Of a stretch of DNA of 64,000 nucleotides, positions 52,012 through 60,013 are shown piece after piece. Below the pieces are notes generated by a model. The model searched no databases and was not told the DNA's origin. It worked only from the letters and a program-made list of their open reading frames with translations. Source of the stretch: UBA1672 sp963977495 (GTDB lineage Bacteria > Pseudomonadota > Alphaproteobacteria > Micavibrionales > Micavibrionaceae); contig CAXBOT010000003.1 in NCBI GenBank assembly GCA_963977495.1, positions 124,001 to 188,000 on the forward strand, in the 5' to 3' direction. The translations under genes and the position numbers were made by a program. The number at the start of each line of letters is the position of its first letter. Position 1 is the stretch's first letter.

Positions 52012-53724
52012 GTGACCAACGACACAGAAATGCCTCCACCGCCGCCAACAGAGCCGAGCCAGCCGCAAGATACGGTGATTGAACGCATCAAAATCAGTGA
52101 CGACTATAAAGAAGAGGCGCTCAAACAGATCAAATCTCTGGTCACGGGCAATAAATGCGATCCTGAAAGCGTGACATTAGAGGAATTTGAAGGCGAAGTC
52201 CTGCATTTCCAAGCTGAAAACATGCTCAATATCGTGAAAAAGGTCAGCCATCGAAACATGCCCGGACGCGTAGAGGGTGCGAAAAAAGTTGATAACGAAC
52301 TTGCCGCCAGAGATGCCATGAGCAAGGCTTATCTGACGCTCACCGATGACAAAGACATGGAGCGTAAAATCCGCGACACGGTTCTTGGTCGCCCCGATCA
52401 GGGCTTTGCGGTTGATAATGTCGTGATGCCGCTGCCGTTTTGGAAAAAAGAATTTGTCGTGATAGAGCCTTGCCTAACCTGCAAATCATCAGGCAACGTG
52501 ACGTGTTTGCCCTGTTCCGGTAAAGGGCTTTCGCTGTGTCCGCGCTGTCGAGGCTCCGCACATACGCATTGCGCCCATTGTAACGGCGCGCAAATGGTGG
52601 CCGCACAAAACGGACAGCGTATCCAATGCCCGATCTGTCATGGTCGCGGCAAGGTTGGTTGTAACGGCTGTAACCAAACAGGTCGCATTCAATGCAAAAC
52701 CTGTCGCAGCCGCGGCACGACAACATGCCCGAATTGTCAGGGCAACGCCTGGAGCAGCGTCATCCACACCCTTGAATTACAGGTGCGCACCGCCTTTGAT
52801 TACCCCAGAGAAAAGCTCCCTGAAAAAGTCGTCGCGCTGATTGAAGAACACGGGCACAAAATCAAAGAATTCGCCGAGATCCGCATTGCCGAAGATCAGG
52901 AAAGCGTCGTCAACAGAGAAGATGAGGAAAAAGCCCGCCAGCATGAGGTTGCCGACAAACGCAAAGATATTCGCTTCCCTCTTCTCTATGAAGTGATCCT
53001 GCCTTACGGACATATCGAATACGGTATTAACGGCAAAAGCTACTACACCTTTTTATTCGGTAATAAGGCCGCGCTCGCTCATGTTTCGCCGTTTTTAGAT
53101 GATTTGACAAAGAACGGCGTGCGTAAATTGCAAGATGCTGCGGAACTGCGCGGGGATGTTTATGAGAATCTCAAAATGGCCGGTGAATATCGCAGTGTCA
53201 AAGAAGGCATTATCTTTACCGCGTCGCTCCCGCTTAGTAAGGCCAGACAAAAGCTTAAACATGCCAACCCGCTTGGTCTGTCTGATGATGCGATCAAGAA
53301 TATTATCGCTCTATCCGATCGTGCGCTTAAGAATATCACCAAAAAGCCGCGTATTATGGGGCTTGGGATTGCTGCGGCGCTCAATGCGGCTGTCTTTGGC
53401 GCGTATTTCTTAACCCCTGTGCGCGGTGCCATTATCGGCAAAATCGCAAATACGAGCCTGCACGGCGTTATAGACGGGCTGATCCTTTTTGCCATGATGT
53501 ATGTCGGTGTGATGACTATCCAAATGACGGCAGATTCCGCCGTTAAGAAAACCATGGCCATGTTGCTGCCCGGCGGCATTAAAACCGCGCCGCCCAAATT
53601 GGGGCTTATTACCTATGGGAATGTCGGGGTATGTCTTGCGGTCTTTGCCGCGATTGTTGCCTTAACACCTTCTATCGGGGCAAGCGCGCCCTCTTGGTAT
53701 ACGTACCTGCTGAATATGATCTAA
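52012..53724 (+). CDS. Membrane protein with an eight-CxxC DnaJ-like zinc-finger array
   Basis: A 570-residue protein. From about residue 154 to 245 it has eight CxxC motifs (CLTC, CLPC, CPRC, CAHC, CPIC, CNGC, CKTC, CPNC) spaced mostly by seven residues with CxxCxGxG character. This suffices for four zinc sites, twice the two of DnaJ. There is no J domain. A charged helical region follows, and then two or three membrane segments at the C-terminus (about 445-470, 480-505 and 535-560). The start is taken as the GTG at 52012 with GGAG upstream; a TTG at 51997 and an ATG at 52030 are alternatives. It may be a membrane-tethered chaperone-like or redox protein. No family name is known to me. Confidence 0.65.
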   Translation: MTNDTEMPPPPPTEPSQPQDTVIERIKISDDYKEEALKQIKSLVTGNKCDPESVTLEEFEGEVLHFQAENMLNIVKKVSHRNMPGRVEGAKKVDNELAARDAMSKAYLTLTDDKDMERKIRDTVLGRPDQGFAVDNVVMPLPFWKKEFVVIEPCLTCKSSGNVTCLPCSGKGLSLCPRCRGSAHTHCAHCNGAQMVAAQNGQRIQCPICHGRGKVGCNGCNQTGRIQCKTCRSRGTTTCPNCQGNAWSSVIHTLELQVRTAFDYPREKLPEKVVALIEEHGHKIKEFAEIRIAEDQESVVNREDEEKARQHEVADKRKDIRFPLLYEVILPYGHIEYGINGKSYYTFLFGNKAALAHVSPFLDDLTKNGVRKLQDAAELRGDVYENLKMAGEYRSVKEGIIFTASLPLSKARQKLKHANPLGLSDDAIKNIIALSDRALKNITKKPRIMGLGIAAALNAAVFGAYFLTPVRGAIIGKIANTSLHGVIDGLILFAMMYVGVMTIQMTADSAVKKTMAMLLPGGIKTAPPKLGLITYGNVGVCLAVFAAIVALTPSIGASAPSWYTYLLNMI

Positions 53725-53744
53725 ATCAAAGGATTATGGTTCTA

Positions 53745-53767
53745 TTGTTCATATTTTAAATGAACAA
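53745..53767. repeat. Inverted repeat after the zinc-finger membrane protein gene
   Basis: TTGTTCAT (53745-53752) and ATGAACAA (53760-53767) form a perfect 8-bp stem with a 7-base A/T loop, followed on the plus strand by A residues. No T tract follows on either strand, so it is not a classical terminator. It may still stop or stabilise the upstream transcript. Confidence 0.35.
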
Positions 53768-53782
53768 AAAAAGGGTCGCTCT

Positions 53783-53971
53783 GTGCCTAAAAAGCAACAG
53801 AACGACCAGCAAGCAAGGGACATAATTTCACCGGAAAACGCGAGGCGCCTTCTCTACAAACGGAGCATTACTCCGCCAATGCAATCTGTGCCAAAGCCTG
53901 ATTTTTCAAGCAAGTCCGGTAAGCCACTATCGTTTGAGCAGAATGAAGAGCAGGCTTACGTGACGTTTTGA
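53783..53971 (+). CDS. Possible small basic protein, antisense to the 54371 gene
   Basis: A 62-codon frame from a GTG with an AGGG eight bases ahead, encoding a polar, lysine/glutamine/proline-rich peptide (MPKKQQNDQQARDIISPENA and on). It overlaps the 3' end of the minus-strand gene by 104 bases, so at least one of the two ends may be wrong. No family is recognised. Confidence 0.3.
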   Translation: MPKKQQNDQQARDIISPENARRLLYKRSITPPMQSVPKPDFSSKSGKPLSFEQNEEQAYVTF

Positions 53972-54371
53972 CATGTTGTGCTAAGATAGCATCAACATTG
54001 ATAACACTGACATCGTCTTGGGACTTAGGCTCTAGAGCGTAACGAGCGCCAAGCATCATTCCGAGTGCAGCAATTTTACCAACCGAGCGTTGGGTTCTGA
54101 CCGTGGGTAATGTTGAGGGGGTGTGATGAAGAGTGTTGAGCAAGGGTGTACACATATCAACCACAGCAGAGGAAGATCGTTTTGGGTTTAGATTTGTTTC
54201 ATGTGAAACACTGTTCAAATCCGTATACCCGTCGTCATAAACATAAGACCAAGCCGTTCCGACGGAAAAGACAAACAAGACAATAACCAACGACGCAGCG
54301 GCGCTATACTTTCGTGTCAGAGAAACTGACCGAAGAACAAAAGTATGAAGTGGTGATTTTTGAAGACCCAT
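53868..54371 (-). CDS. Unknown membrane-anchored protein
   Basis: A 167-residue protein with a single N-terminal membrane segment (AAASLVIVLFVFSVGTAWSYV, about 25-45) after a basic cytoplasmic head. The rest is a Ser/Thr-rich periplasmic part with a second mildly hydrophobic stretch (IAALGMMLGARYAL). AAAGAAA precedes the ATG. A near-perfect parS palindrome lies inside it at 54195. The product family is unknown, and its sequence around the palindrome may be shaped by the parS site. Confidence 0.5.
   Translation of the reverse strand: MGLQKSPLHTFVLRSVSLTRKYSAAASLVIVLFVFSVGTAWSYVYDDGYTDLNSVSHETNLNPKRSSSAVVDMCTPLLNTLHHTPSTLPTVRTQRSVGKIAALGMMLGARYALEPKSQDDVSVINVDAILAQHVKTSRKPALHSAQTIVAYRTCLKNQALAQIALAE
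54195..54210. promoter_or_regulatory. Second candidate parS site
   Basis: TGTTTCATGTGAAACA matches the parS consensus at 15 of 16 positions, with both seven-base arms intact and a single C-to-T change at the centre. It is 2.7 kb from the site in mnmE and about 6 kb from the candidate origin. Clusters of parS sites on this scale are the rule in alphaproteobacteria. Confidence 0.75.
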
Positions 54372-54602
54372 TTTCTTTGCCTAAAACCGTTTGGTATGTT
54401 TAAAATGATATATGCCTGATGCATATCTCTATACTTCTATCTCAACATAAAAATGTGGTTATGACAAACATTATCGTTTTGATTTTATTGCATTTTTTCG
54501 CCTATTTTCGCTCAAATACGCCATAAATTAATAATGCATTTGATTTGATTTTTGCAAAACTGTTACCATGATTATGTCGATAATAAAGGATCAATCACAG
54601 CA

Positions 54603-55286
54603 ATGACCAAGTCCCGCCTGATCTACAACACCATCATGATGCTCGTGGCCATGATCATCATTCCTGTCTTTTGGATCTTAAATGCTAATAATCAGTTTAG
54701 CGGCATTTTGCCAACACTCGACAATAAGCCCAGCCCGTGGCCGCCCATCGTGGGGCAACCTTATCCCGACTTGGACTTGATTGATCAAGAAGGTCAGGAT
54801 TTTAAACTGTCTTATCTAAAGGGTAAGGTTATTATAATCGAACCGATTGGGATGAACTGCCCATCTTGTCAGGCCTTTTCCGGCGGACATGATTACGGCG
54901 CATATCAAAATAACCCTGTAGAGGGCTATTCAAAGTCTTTCCGTAAGATTTTTCCCTATTATGCCAAGGGGTTACAACTGCCGAGCAACGATATCGCATT
55001 CGTGCAAATACTTCTTTACGACATGAAAATGGATGCCCCGACAAAAGAAGATGCACAAAGCTGGGCGCGGCATTTCCATATTAAAAAAGATGATAACCAC
55101 TTTGTCACGGTTTTCCCCTATGACATGCGCAGCCCTGCGAGCTTTAAACTTATACCGGGCTTTCAATTGATAGATAGGAATTTTATCCTGCGCGTTGATT
55201 CCACAGGGCATAGTCCGAGACATAATCTCTATAAACAGCTTATCCCCCTCACGCCAAAATTTGTGGCGCAAAAGGCACAGCAATAG
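54603..55286 (+). CDS. Membrane-anchored thioredoxin-fold protein
   Basis: A 227-residue protein with an N-terminal membrane anchor (MMLVAMIIIPVFWIL, about 11-30) and a periplasmic peroxiredoxin/SCO-like thioredoxin fold. PYPDLDLIDQEGQDFKLSYLKGKVIIIEPIG leads to NCPSCQAF, a CxxC redox motif near 103. The C-terminal part ends in FILRVDSTGHSPRHNLYKQL, a typical thioredoxin-like last strand and helix. The upstream 231 bases are AT-rich without a gene. The start is set at MTKSRL (54603) because the anchor follows directly. Role unknown: thiol redox or copper delivery are possible. Confidence 0.7.
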   Translation: MTKSRLIYNTIMMLVAMIIIPVFWILNANNQFSGILPTLDNKPSPWPPIVGQPYPDLDLIDQEGQDFKLSYLKGKVIIIEPIGMNCPSCQAFSGGHDYGAYQNNPVEGYSKSFRKIFPYYAKGLQLPSNDIAFVQILLYDMKMDAPTKEDAQSWARHFHIKKDDNHFVTVFPYDMRSPASFKLIPGFQLIDRNFILRVDSTGHSPRHNLYKQLIPLTPKFVAQKAQQ

Positions 55287-55323
55287 AAATCAAAACACTG
55301 GAAATTTAAAAAGGGTGTGAGAT

Positions 55324-56580
55324 TTACTGGTTCATCGCATTGAAGAATTCATCATTATTCTTCGTTTGCTTCATCTTACCGAGCAAGAATTCAACCGCGT
55401 CCACAGTACCCATTGGATTAAGAATACGGCGAAGAACCCACATTTTTTGCAAGGTATCTTTATCAACCAATAATTCTTCTTTCCGTGTACCGGATTTTTG
55501 AATATCAATCGCAGGGAAGACGCGTTTATCAGCAAGCTTACGATCAAGCACGATTTCAGAGTTACCTGTCCCCTTGAATTCCTCAAAGATCACCTCATCC
55601 ATACGCGATCCTGTATCGATCAATGCGGTTGCAATAATTGTCAATGAGCCGCCCTGTTCGATGTTACGCGCCGCACCAAAGAAACGCTTGGGGCGTTGAA
55701 GGGCGTTCGCATCCACACCACCGGTCAATACTTTACCAGAGGAGGGTACAACTGTGTTATACGCACGTGCCAGACGAGTAATAGAGTCCAGCAAAATCAC
55801 AACATCGCGCTTATGCTCGACAAGGCGTTTTGCTTTTTCCATCACCATTTCGGCGACCTGTACGTGTCTTGAAGCAGGCTCATCAAATGTCGATGATACG
55901 ACCTCACCGCGCACGGAGCGCGCCATATCGGTCACTTCTTCGGGGCGCTCATCGATCAAAAGAACGATCAAGTACGCATCGGGATGGTTTTCCGCAATCG
56001 ATGTTGCAATATTTTGCATCATCACGGTTTTACCTGTACGTGGCGGCGCGACAATCAATGCGCGCTGTCCGAAACCAATCGGCGATGTCATTTCAATCAC
56101 GCGCTGTACGGTACATTTTTTGGTAGGATCGTCATATTCAAGAGTGATTTTGCGATCGGGATAAAGAGGAGTGAGGTTGTCGAAGTTAATACGGTGGCGG
56201 AGTTTTTCGGGCGGTTCGTTACTGATTGATCCCACCCGCAGCAGCGCAAAATATCGTTCTGAATCTTTTGGCGCTCTAATCTCGCCTTCAACGATATCAC
56301 CTGTACGTAAACCAAAACGTCTGACCTGTGACGGTGAAACATAGATGTCATCAGGACCTGGTAGATAATTTTCTTCCGGTGAGCGTAAGAACCCAAAGCC
56401 GTCTTGCAAAACTTCTAAAACACCGACGCCGGAAATAGGCACATTCTGGCTAGCCAATTGTTTTAAAATAGCAAACATCATGTCTTGCTTACGCATGGTG
56501 TTGCAGTTTTCGATTTCAAGCTCTTCAGCAAAAGCCAATAGCTCGGCCGGAGAGCGTGTTTTCAATTCCGTTAAATTCAT
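55324..56580 (-). CDS. rho: Transcription termination factor Rho
   Basis: A 418-residue hexameric RNA helicase. The N-terminal helical domain and RNA-binding OB fold (GVLEVLQDGFGFLRSPEENYLPGPDDIYVSPSQVRRFGLRTGD) precede the ATPase core. The core has the Walker A region APPRTGKT near 180, the Walker B DVVILLDSITRL near 260, the Q-loop and R-loop. It lacks the long N-terminal insertion of some actinobacterial Rho. Its own promoter at 56750-56778 and a leader hairpin precede it. Confidence 0.98.
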   Translation of the reverse strand: MNLTELKTRSPAELLAFAEELEIENCNTMRKQDMMFAILKQLASQNVPISGVGVLEVLQDGFGFLRSPEENYLPGPDDIYVSPSQVRRFGLRTGDIVEGEIRAPKDSERYFALLRVGSISNEPPEKLRHRINFDNLTPLYPDRKITLEYDDPTKKCTVQRVIEMTSPIGFGQRALIVAPPRTGKTVMMQNIATSIAENHPDAYLIVLLIDERPEEVTDMARSVRGEVVSSTFDEPASRHVQVAEMVMEKAKRLVEHKRDVVILLDSITRLARAYNTVVPSSGKVLTGGVDANALQRPKRFFGAARNIEQGGSLTIIATALIDTGSRMDEVIFEEFKGTGNSEIVLDRKLADKRVFPAIDIQKSGTRKEELLVDKDTLQKMWVLRRILNPMGTVDAVEFLLGKMKQTKNNDEFFNAMNQ

Positions 56581-56689
56581 GAAAGACTCATAATTTAGTT
56601 GATACCCAAATGGAGGAAGTTTACTACCTTAGTTATTTCTCTCGGAAAAAGCGTACTATCAAAGTTGACCGTTAAAGCTTTCATCCCGT

Positions 56690-56704
56690 GCCGAACACTT
56701 CGGC
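56690..56704. promoter_or_regulatory. Hairpin in the rho leader
   Basis: GCCGAA and TTCGGC pair as a 6-bp stem around CAC (GTG on the transcript strand), about 110 bases before the rho start in the untranslated leader. It is not followed by a U tract. rho leaders are often attenuated by Rho itself, so a structural role is plausible. Confidence 0.35.
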
Positions 56705-56749
56705 AAAATATACCCAAAAATTTTCTATGGATTTTCTAAAGACAATTTT

Positions 56750-56778
56750 CTTATAGCCAGTGTTAGAAAAAGAGTCAA
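56750..56778 (-). promoter_or_regulatory. Sigma-70-type promoter of rho
   Basis: Reading leftward, TTGACT (complement of 56773-56778), a 17-base spacer and TATAAG (complement of 56750-56755) give 5/6 matches in both boxes at ideal spacing. The predicted leader is about 165 bases. A perfect DnaA box lies immediately upstream of the -35 box. Confidence 0.7.
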
Positions 56779-56782
56779 GAGT

Positions 56783-56791
56783 TTATCCACA
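56783..56791 (+). promoter_or_regulatory. Perfect DnaA box upstream of the rho promoter
   Basis: TTATCCACA is the exact high-affinity DnaA box. It lies in the rho-hemJ gap, four bases from the rho -35 box and about 3.3 kb from the candidate origin. Confidence 0.6.
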
Positions 56792-56854
56792 TTTTGACTT
56801 GCGCAAAACAAGTACGGTTTTCAAAGTCATTATTCTTATAAGTAAATCAATGGA

Positions 56855-57304
56855 TTAGAACGGCTGCACCACCGCGAGAATAACAATAATAATCATGAGG
56901 ATAGTCGGAACTTCGTTAAGAATTCTATAAAATTTTGCGGATTTTTCATTTTTATCTGCGGCAAAACCCTTCAGATATTTAATATACATATGGTGTACGC
57001 CTGTCATTAAAAAGACAAACAAAAGCTTGGCATGCATCCAGCCTGAAATTTTATATAAATCCCAATGCGCGTACAGCATCAAACATCCAAAAACCCATGC
57101 CGCAATCATGGCCGGATTCATGATCAGTTTGAATAAACGTCGCTCCATAAGTTTAAGCGTTTGTGACAGATCAGATCCGCGCGGTGCTTGCGTATGATAA
57201 ACGAATAAACGCGGCAGATAGAGCATGCCCGCCATCCACGATATCACCGCAATGATGTGAAATGCGCGTATCCATTCAAAATATGTACTAAGAAGTTCTT
57301 GCAT
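56855..57304 (-). CDS. hemJ: Protoporphyrinogen oxidase HemJ
   Basis: A 149-residue inner-membrane protein with four helices. It matches HemJ (UPF0093): WIRAFHIIAVISWMAGMLYLPRLFVYH with the conserved His, MERRLFKLIMNPAMI, and HAKLLFVFLMTGVHHMYIKY with the second His. It oxidises protoporphyrinogen IX in heme synthesis. It sits with hemH and hemE, the usual alphaproteobacterial heme block beside rho, though a divergent unknown gene intervenes. Confidence 0.93.
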   Translation of the reverse strand: MQELLSTYFEWIRAFHIIAVISWMAGMLYLPRLFVYHTQAPRGSDLSQTLKLMERRLFKLIMNPAMIAAWVFGCLMLYAHWDLYKISGWMHAKLLFVFLMTGVHHMYIKYLKGFAADKNEKSAKFYRILNEVPTILMIIIVILAVVQPF

Positions 57305-57381
57305 GGCTCTGTTAACCTTTTTGACAAGAATTCACTATATATAATAGTGTGACGCGGTCAACAGGAATGGGACGAGTAACA

Positions 57382-57846
57382 ATGAGCGATAATGAACTAA
57401 ATAATCCACTTTATGCGCATGATCCTAAGCTCGCGGCGCAATTTGAAAAAGATGTGAAGGCCGAAATTCAAGGGCGTAAAACTGCCAATCAATATGCAGG
57501 CTTAACCGCGGGTCTGTCATTGGCAACAACGGCGGCCTTTGCCGAGGGCGCGGCGCATACGCTTCAAACCATGCCTGATAATCTTTATGTACCCGCCGGT
57601 CTGACGCTGGCTTCACTATATTCCGCCTATAATGCCCACGCCGCCGCCGGTGATGTGAAACCCTTACAACCCGCGCAATTTTTAAAAGGGGTCGCCGCCG
57701 CCAGTGCGCTCAGTTTCGCGCTTTACGCTGCGCTCGCCCCGACGATCAATACAGATCAGGATCTCTCAATACAAAATGAAACCGCGTCTTATATAGACCA
57801 AGACGTGCCTGACATTCCCGTTGATACGATAAATGTGGATTTTTAA
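57382..57846 (+). CDS. Unknown alanine-rich membrane protein between hemJ and hemH
   Basis: A 154-residue protein with two alanine-rich hydrophobic stretches (TANQYAGLTAGLSLATTAAFAEGA, about 39-60, and FLKGVAAASALSFALYAALAP, about 108-128) and an acidic C-terminal tail. The frame has two earlier ATG/GTG codons; I use MSDNELN at 57382. It is convergent with hemH (23 bases) and divergent from hemJ. No family is recognised. Confidence 0.5.
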   Translation: MSDNELNNPLYAHDPKLAAQFEKDVKAEIQGRKTANQYAGLTAGLSLATTAAFAEGAAHTLQTMPDNLYVPAGLTLASLYSAYNAHAAAGDVKPLQPAQFLKGVAAASALSFALYAALAPTINTDQDLSIQNETASYIDQDVPDIPVDTINVDF

Positions 57847-57869
57847 AAGTCTGGACAATATAAAGCGTT

Positions 57870-58964
57870 TTAAGCCGCTTTTGTACCCAGCGCGCCCGCA
57901 TCACTTTCACGCATACAACAACGCCCGAATTGTTCGGGGCAGATGCATGTGAAGCCTTCGGCGGTGATATCGGTGCGCGGTTCGTAATAGCGTACCAATT
58001 GCGCCAGACCTTTTATAAAGGCGGGGTGTCTGCCGACTGTTTGCGCGCGGTAATAGCCATGCTGGCCTTTTTCCTCGGCATATTCTTTATATTCGATATC
58101 CAGTTCCACCAATGTTTCAACATGCTCTTGCGTAAAAGCATGCGGATAAATAATGATTGCGGTTTCATCGGTGGCGGCCTTATCGATGGCTTCCTCGGTG
58201 GAGGGGCTGATCCATTTCATCGGGCCGACGCGGCTTTGATAACAAATCTGCCAATCGATCTTTTTCTCAAGAACGCTTTCAAGACGCGTGGCGATTGTTT
58301 GCGCGGATTTCTCGCATTGCCATTGATAGGGGTCGCCCTTTTTAATCACACTTTCAGGCAAACCATGCGCGGAAAATAAAACGCGGATTTTCTCATGCCC
58401 GTCTTTTTGTGCCTGTGTGTATTGCTCGGCAATATTCGCCGTGGAGGCCTCGACATAGCCTTCATTATCAGGATAACAACACACCATAGAAGTTTCCGTT
58501 GTCAGCCCTTGGCGCGCCATCGCTTCGTTCCACACGCCCAATGATGACCATGTGGTCGTCGTAGAGAATTGCGGATAGAGCGGCAAGATCACGATTTTAT
58601 CCGCGCCCCATGCCTGTACGTCTTTGACGACTTGCGGGCTCATCGGGTGCCAATAACGCATACAAACGAAGGTTTTATATGTATTCGCGCTGTTCTCATC
58701 CGCGTTTAATTCTTCGAGCAACGCATCGGCTTGCGCTTGTGTGTTTTCCAGCAACGGTGATTTATCACCAAGTTCACCATAAGATTGTCCGGCTTCGCGT
58801 TTTGATCGTTTCAGGGAAATATAATTTGCCAGTAACCAGCGAATAGGGGCAGGCGCACCGATGATATTTTTATCCATGAAGAAATTCATCAAGAACGGGC
58901 GAATGGCTTTTTTACAATCCGGCCCCCCAAGATTTAATAAAATGACCGCGACTTTTCTGCTCAT
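57870..58964 (-). CDS. hemH: Ferrochelatase HemH
   Basis: A 364-residue enzyme inserting ferrous iron into protoporphyrin IX. The family start VAVILLNLGGPDCKKAIRPFL is followed by LPLYPQFSTTTTWSS, LFSAHGLPESVIKKGDPYQWQ (catalytic His) and YPHAFTQEHVETLVELD (catalytic Glu). The C-terminus has four cysteines in TCICPEQFGRCCM, which may ligate an [2Fe-2S] cluster, as known for the Caulobacter enzyme. Its start overlaps the hemE stop by four bases. Confidence 0.96.
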   Translation of the reverse strand: MSRKVAVILLNLGGPDCKKAIRPFLMNFFMDKNIIGAPAPIRWLLANYISLKRSKREAGQSYGELGDKSPLLENTQAQADALLEELNADENSANTYKTFVCMRYWHPMSPQVVKDVQAWGADKIVILPLYPQFSTTTTWSSLGVWNEAMARQGLTTETSMVCCYPDNEGYVEASTANIAEQYTQAQKDGHEKIRVLFSAHGLPESVIKKGDPYQWQCEKSAQTIATRLESVLEKKIDWQICYQSRVGPMKWISPSTEEAIDKAATDETAIIIYPHAFTQEHVETLVELDIEYKEYAEEKGQHGYYRAQTVGRHPAFIKGLAQLVRYYEPRTDITAEGFTCICPEQFGRCCMRESDAGALGTKAA

Positions 58965-60013
58965 AACGGGTGTTCCCTGATTAAAGCGACGAGCTGCTCA
59001 ACATGCTCAACAGGTGTATCTTTGTTAATACCATGTCCAAGGTTGAAAATAAAATTCCCGCCTTTCATGTCGCCGATAATTTTCTCCACCGCCATGACGA
59101 GTGAATCCCCGCCCGCCAGCAAACAAATCGGATCGAGATTGCCTTGCACAGGCACAAGTGTCTGAAGCGCGCGCGCCGCCCATTTTGTATCAACGGACGG
59201 GTCAATGCCAACCGCGCTAACGCCTGTATCTTGGATATAGGATAAATAATTCTGCCCGGCGCAACGCGGGAAACCGATAATCGGAACATCCGGATGAACA
59301 TTACGCACCAGATCAACAATTTGGCGAGTTGGCTGAATAACCCATTTTCTGAAAGCTTGCGCGTCGAGTATGCCTGCCCAACTATCGAAAATCTGAACGG
59401 CTTCTGCGCCTGCATTGATTTGATCAATCAAATATTGCGCGCTGGATTCAACCAGAATTTCCATCAATCCGTTTAACGCTCTTTCATCCTGATAGCCAAG
59501 TTTTTTAATATTCAGGAAATCTTTACTGCTGCCGCCTTCAACCATGTAACAGGCCACCGTCCATGGCGCGCCGCAAAATCCGATAAGAGCTGTGCCGTTA
59601 TACCCTTCGGATTGAAGGGAAGCGCGGGTATTGCTGATCGCTTCGTGAACAGGGGCAAGCACTTGCTGGAATTTTGAAAAATTCAAAGTAGAAAAATCGG
59701 ACGCACTGCGCAGCGGATTTAATTTCGGCCCTTCACCTTGAACAAAATCCAACTGTTGTCCCAAAGCGTGGGGAATAACCAGAATATCTGAAAAGATAAT
59801 CGCAGCATCCATGTTAAACCGACGAATGGGCTGCATCGTAATTTCACTGGCAGTTTTCGGATTGTAAGCCATATTCAAAAACCCGCCAGCTTGAGCGCGG
59901 AGTTCCCGATATTCCGGTAAATACCGTCCAGCTTGGCGCATAAACCAAAACGGTATATGATCCGGCTTGTGCCCTTTGAGCACTTCGAGAAAGTTCTTTT
60001 TCTGATAATTCAT
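58961..60013 (-). CDS. hemE: Uroporphyrinogen decarboxylase HemE
   Basis: A 350-residue enzyme decarboxylating uroporphyrinogen III to coproporphyrinogen III. It has PFWFMRQAGRYLPEYRELR with the substrate-binding arginines, IIFSDILVIPHALG with the catalytic Asp, GFCGAPWTVACYMVEG, and the C-terminal FNLGHGINKDTPVEHV. It is the gene next to the origin in Caulobacter and several other alphaproteobacteria, and here too it is the last leftward gene before the candidate origin. Confidence 0.97.
   Translation of the reverse strand: MNYQKKNFLEVLKGHKPDHIPFWFMRQAGRYLPEYRELRAQAGGFLNMAYNPKTASEITMQPIRRFNMDAAIIFSDILVIPHALGQQLDFVQGEGPKLNPLRSASDFSTLNFSKFQQVLAPVHEAISNTRASLQSEGYNGTALIGFCGAPWTVACYMVEGGSSKDFLNIKKLGYQDERALNGLMEILVESSAQYLIDQINAGAEAVQIFDSWAGILDAQAFRKWVIQPTRQIVDLVRNVHPDVPIIGFPRCAGQNYLSYIQDTGVSAVGIDPSVDTKWAARALQTLVPVQGNLDPICLLAGGDSLVMAVEKIIGDMKGGNFIFNLGHGINKDTPVEHVEQLVALIREHPL

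Noticed and set aside
53745..53775. Hairpin after the zinc-finger membrane protein gene as a terminator
   Set aside because: The stem is perfect but no T tract follows on either strand; kept only as an inverted repeat.
57321..57344. TTGACA and TATAAT upstream of the 57382 gene as a promoter
   Set aside because: Both boxes are perfect but the spacer is only 13 bases, too short for sigma-70.
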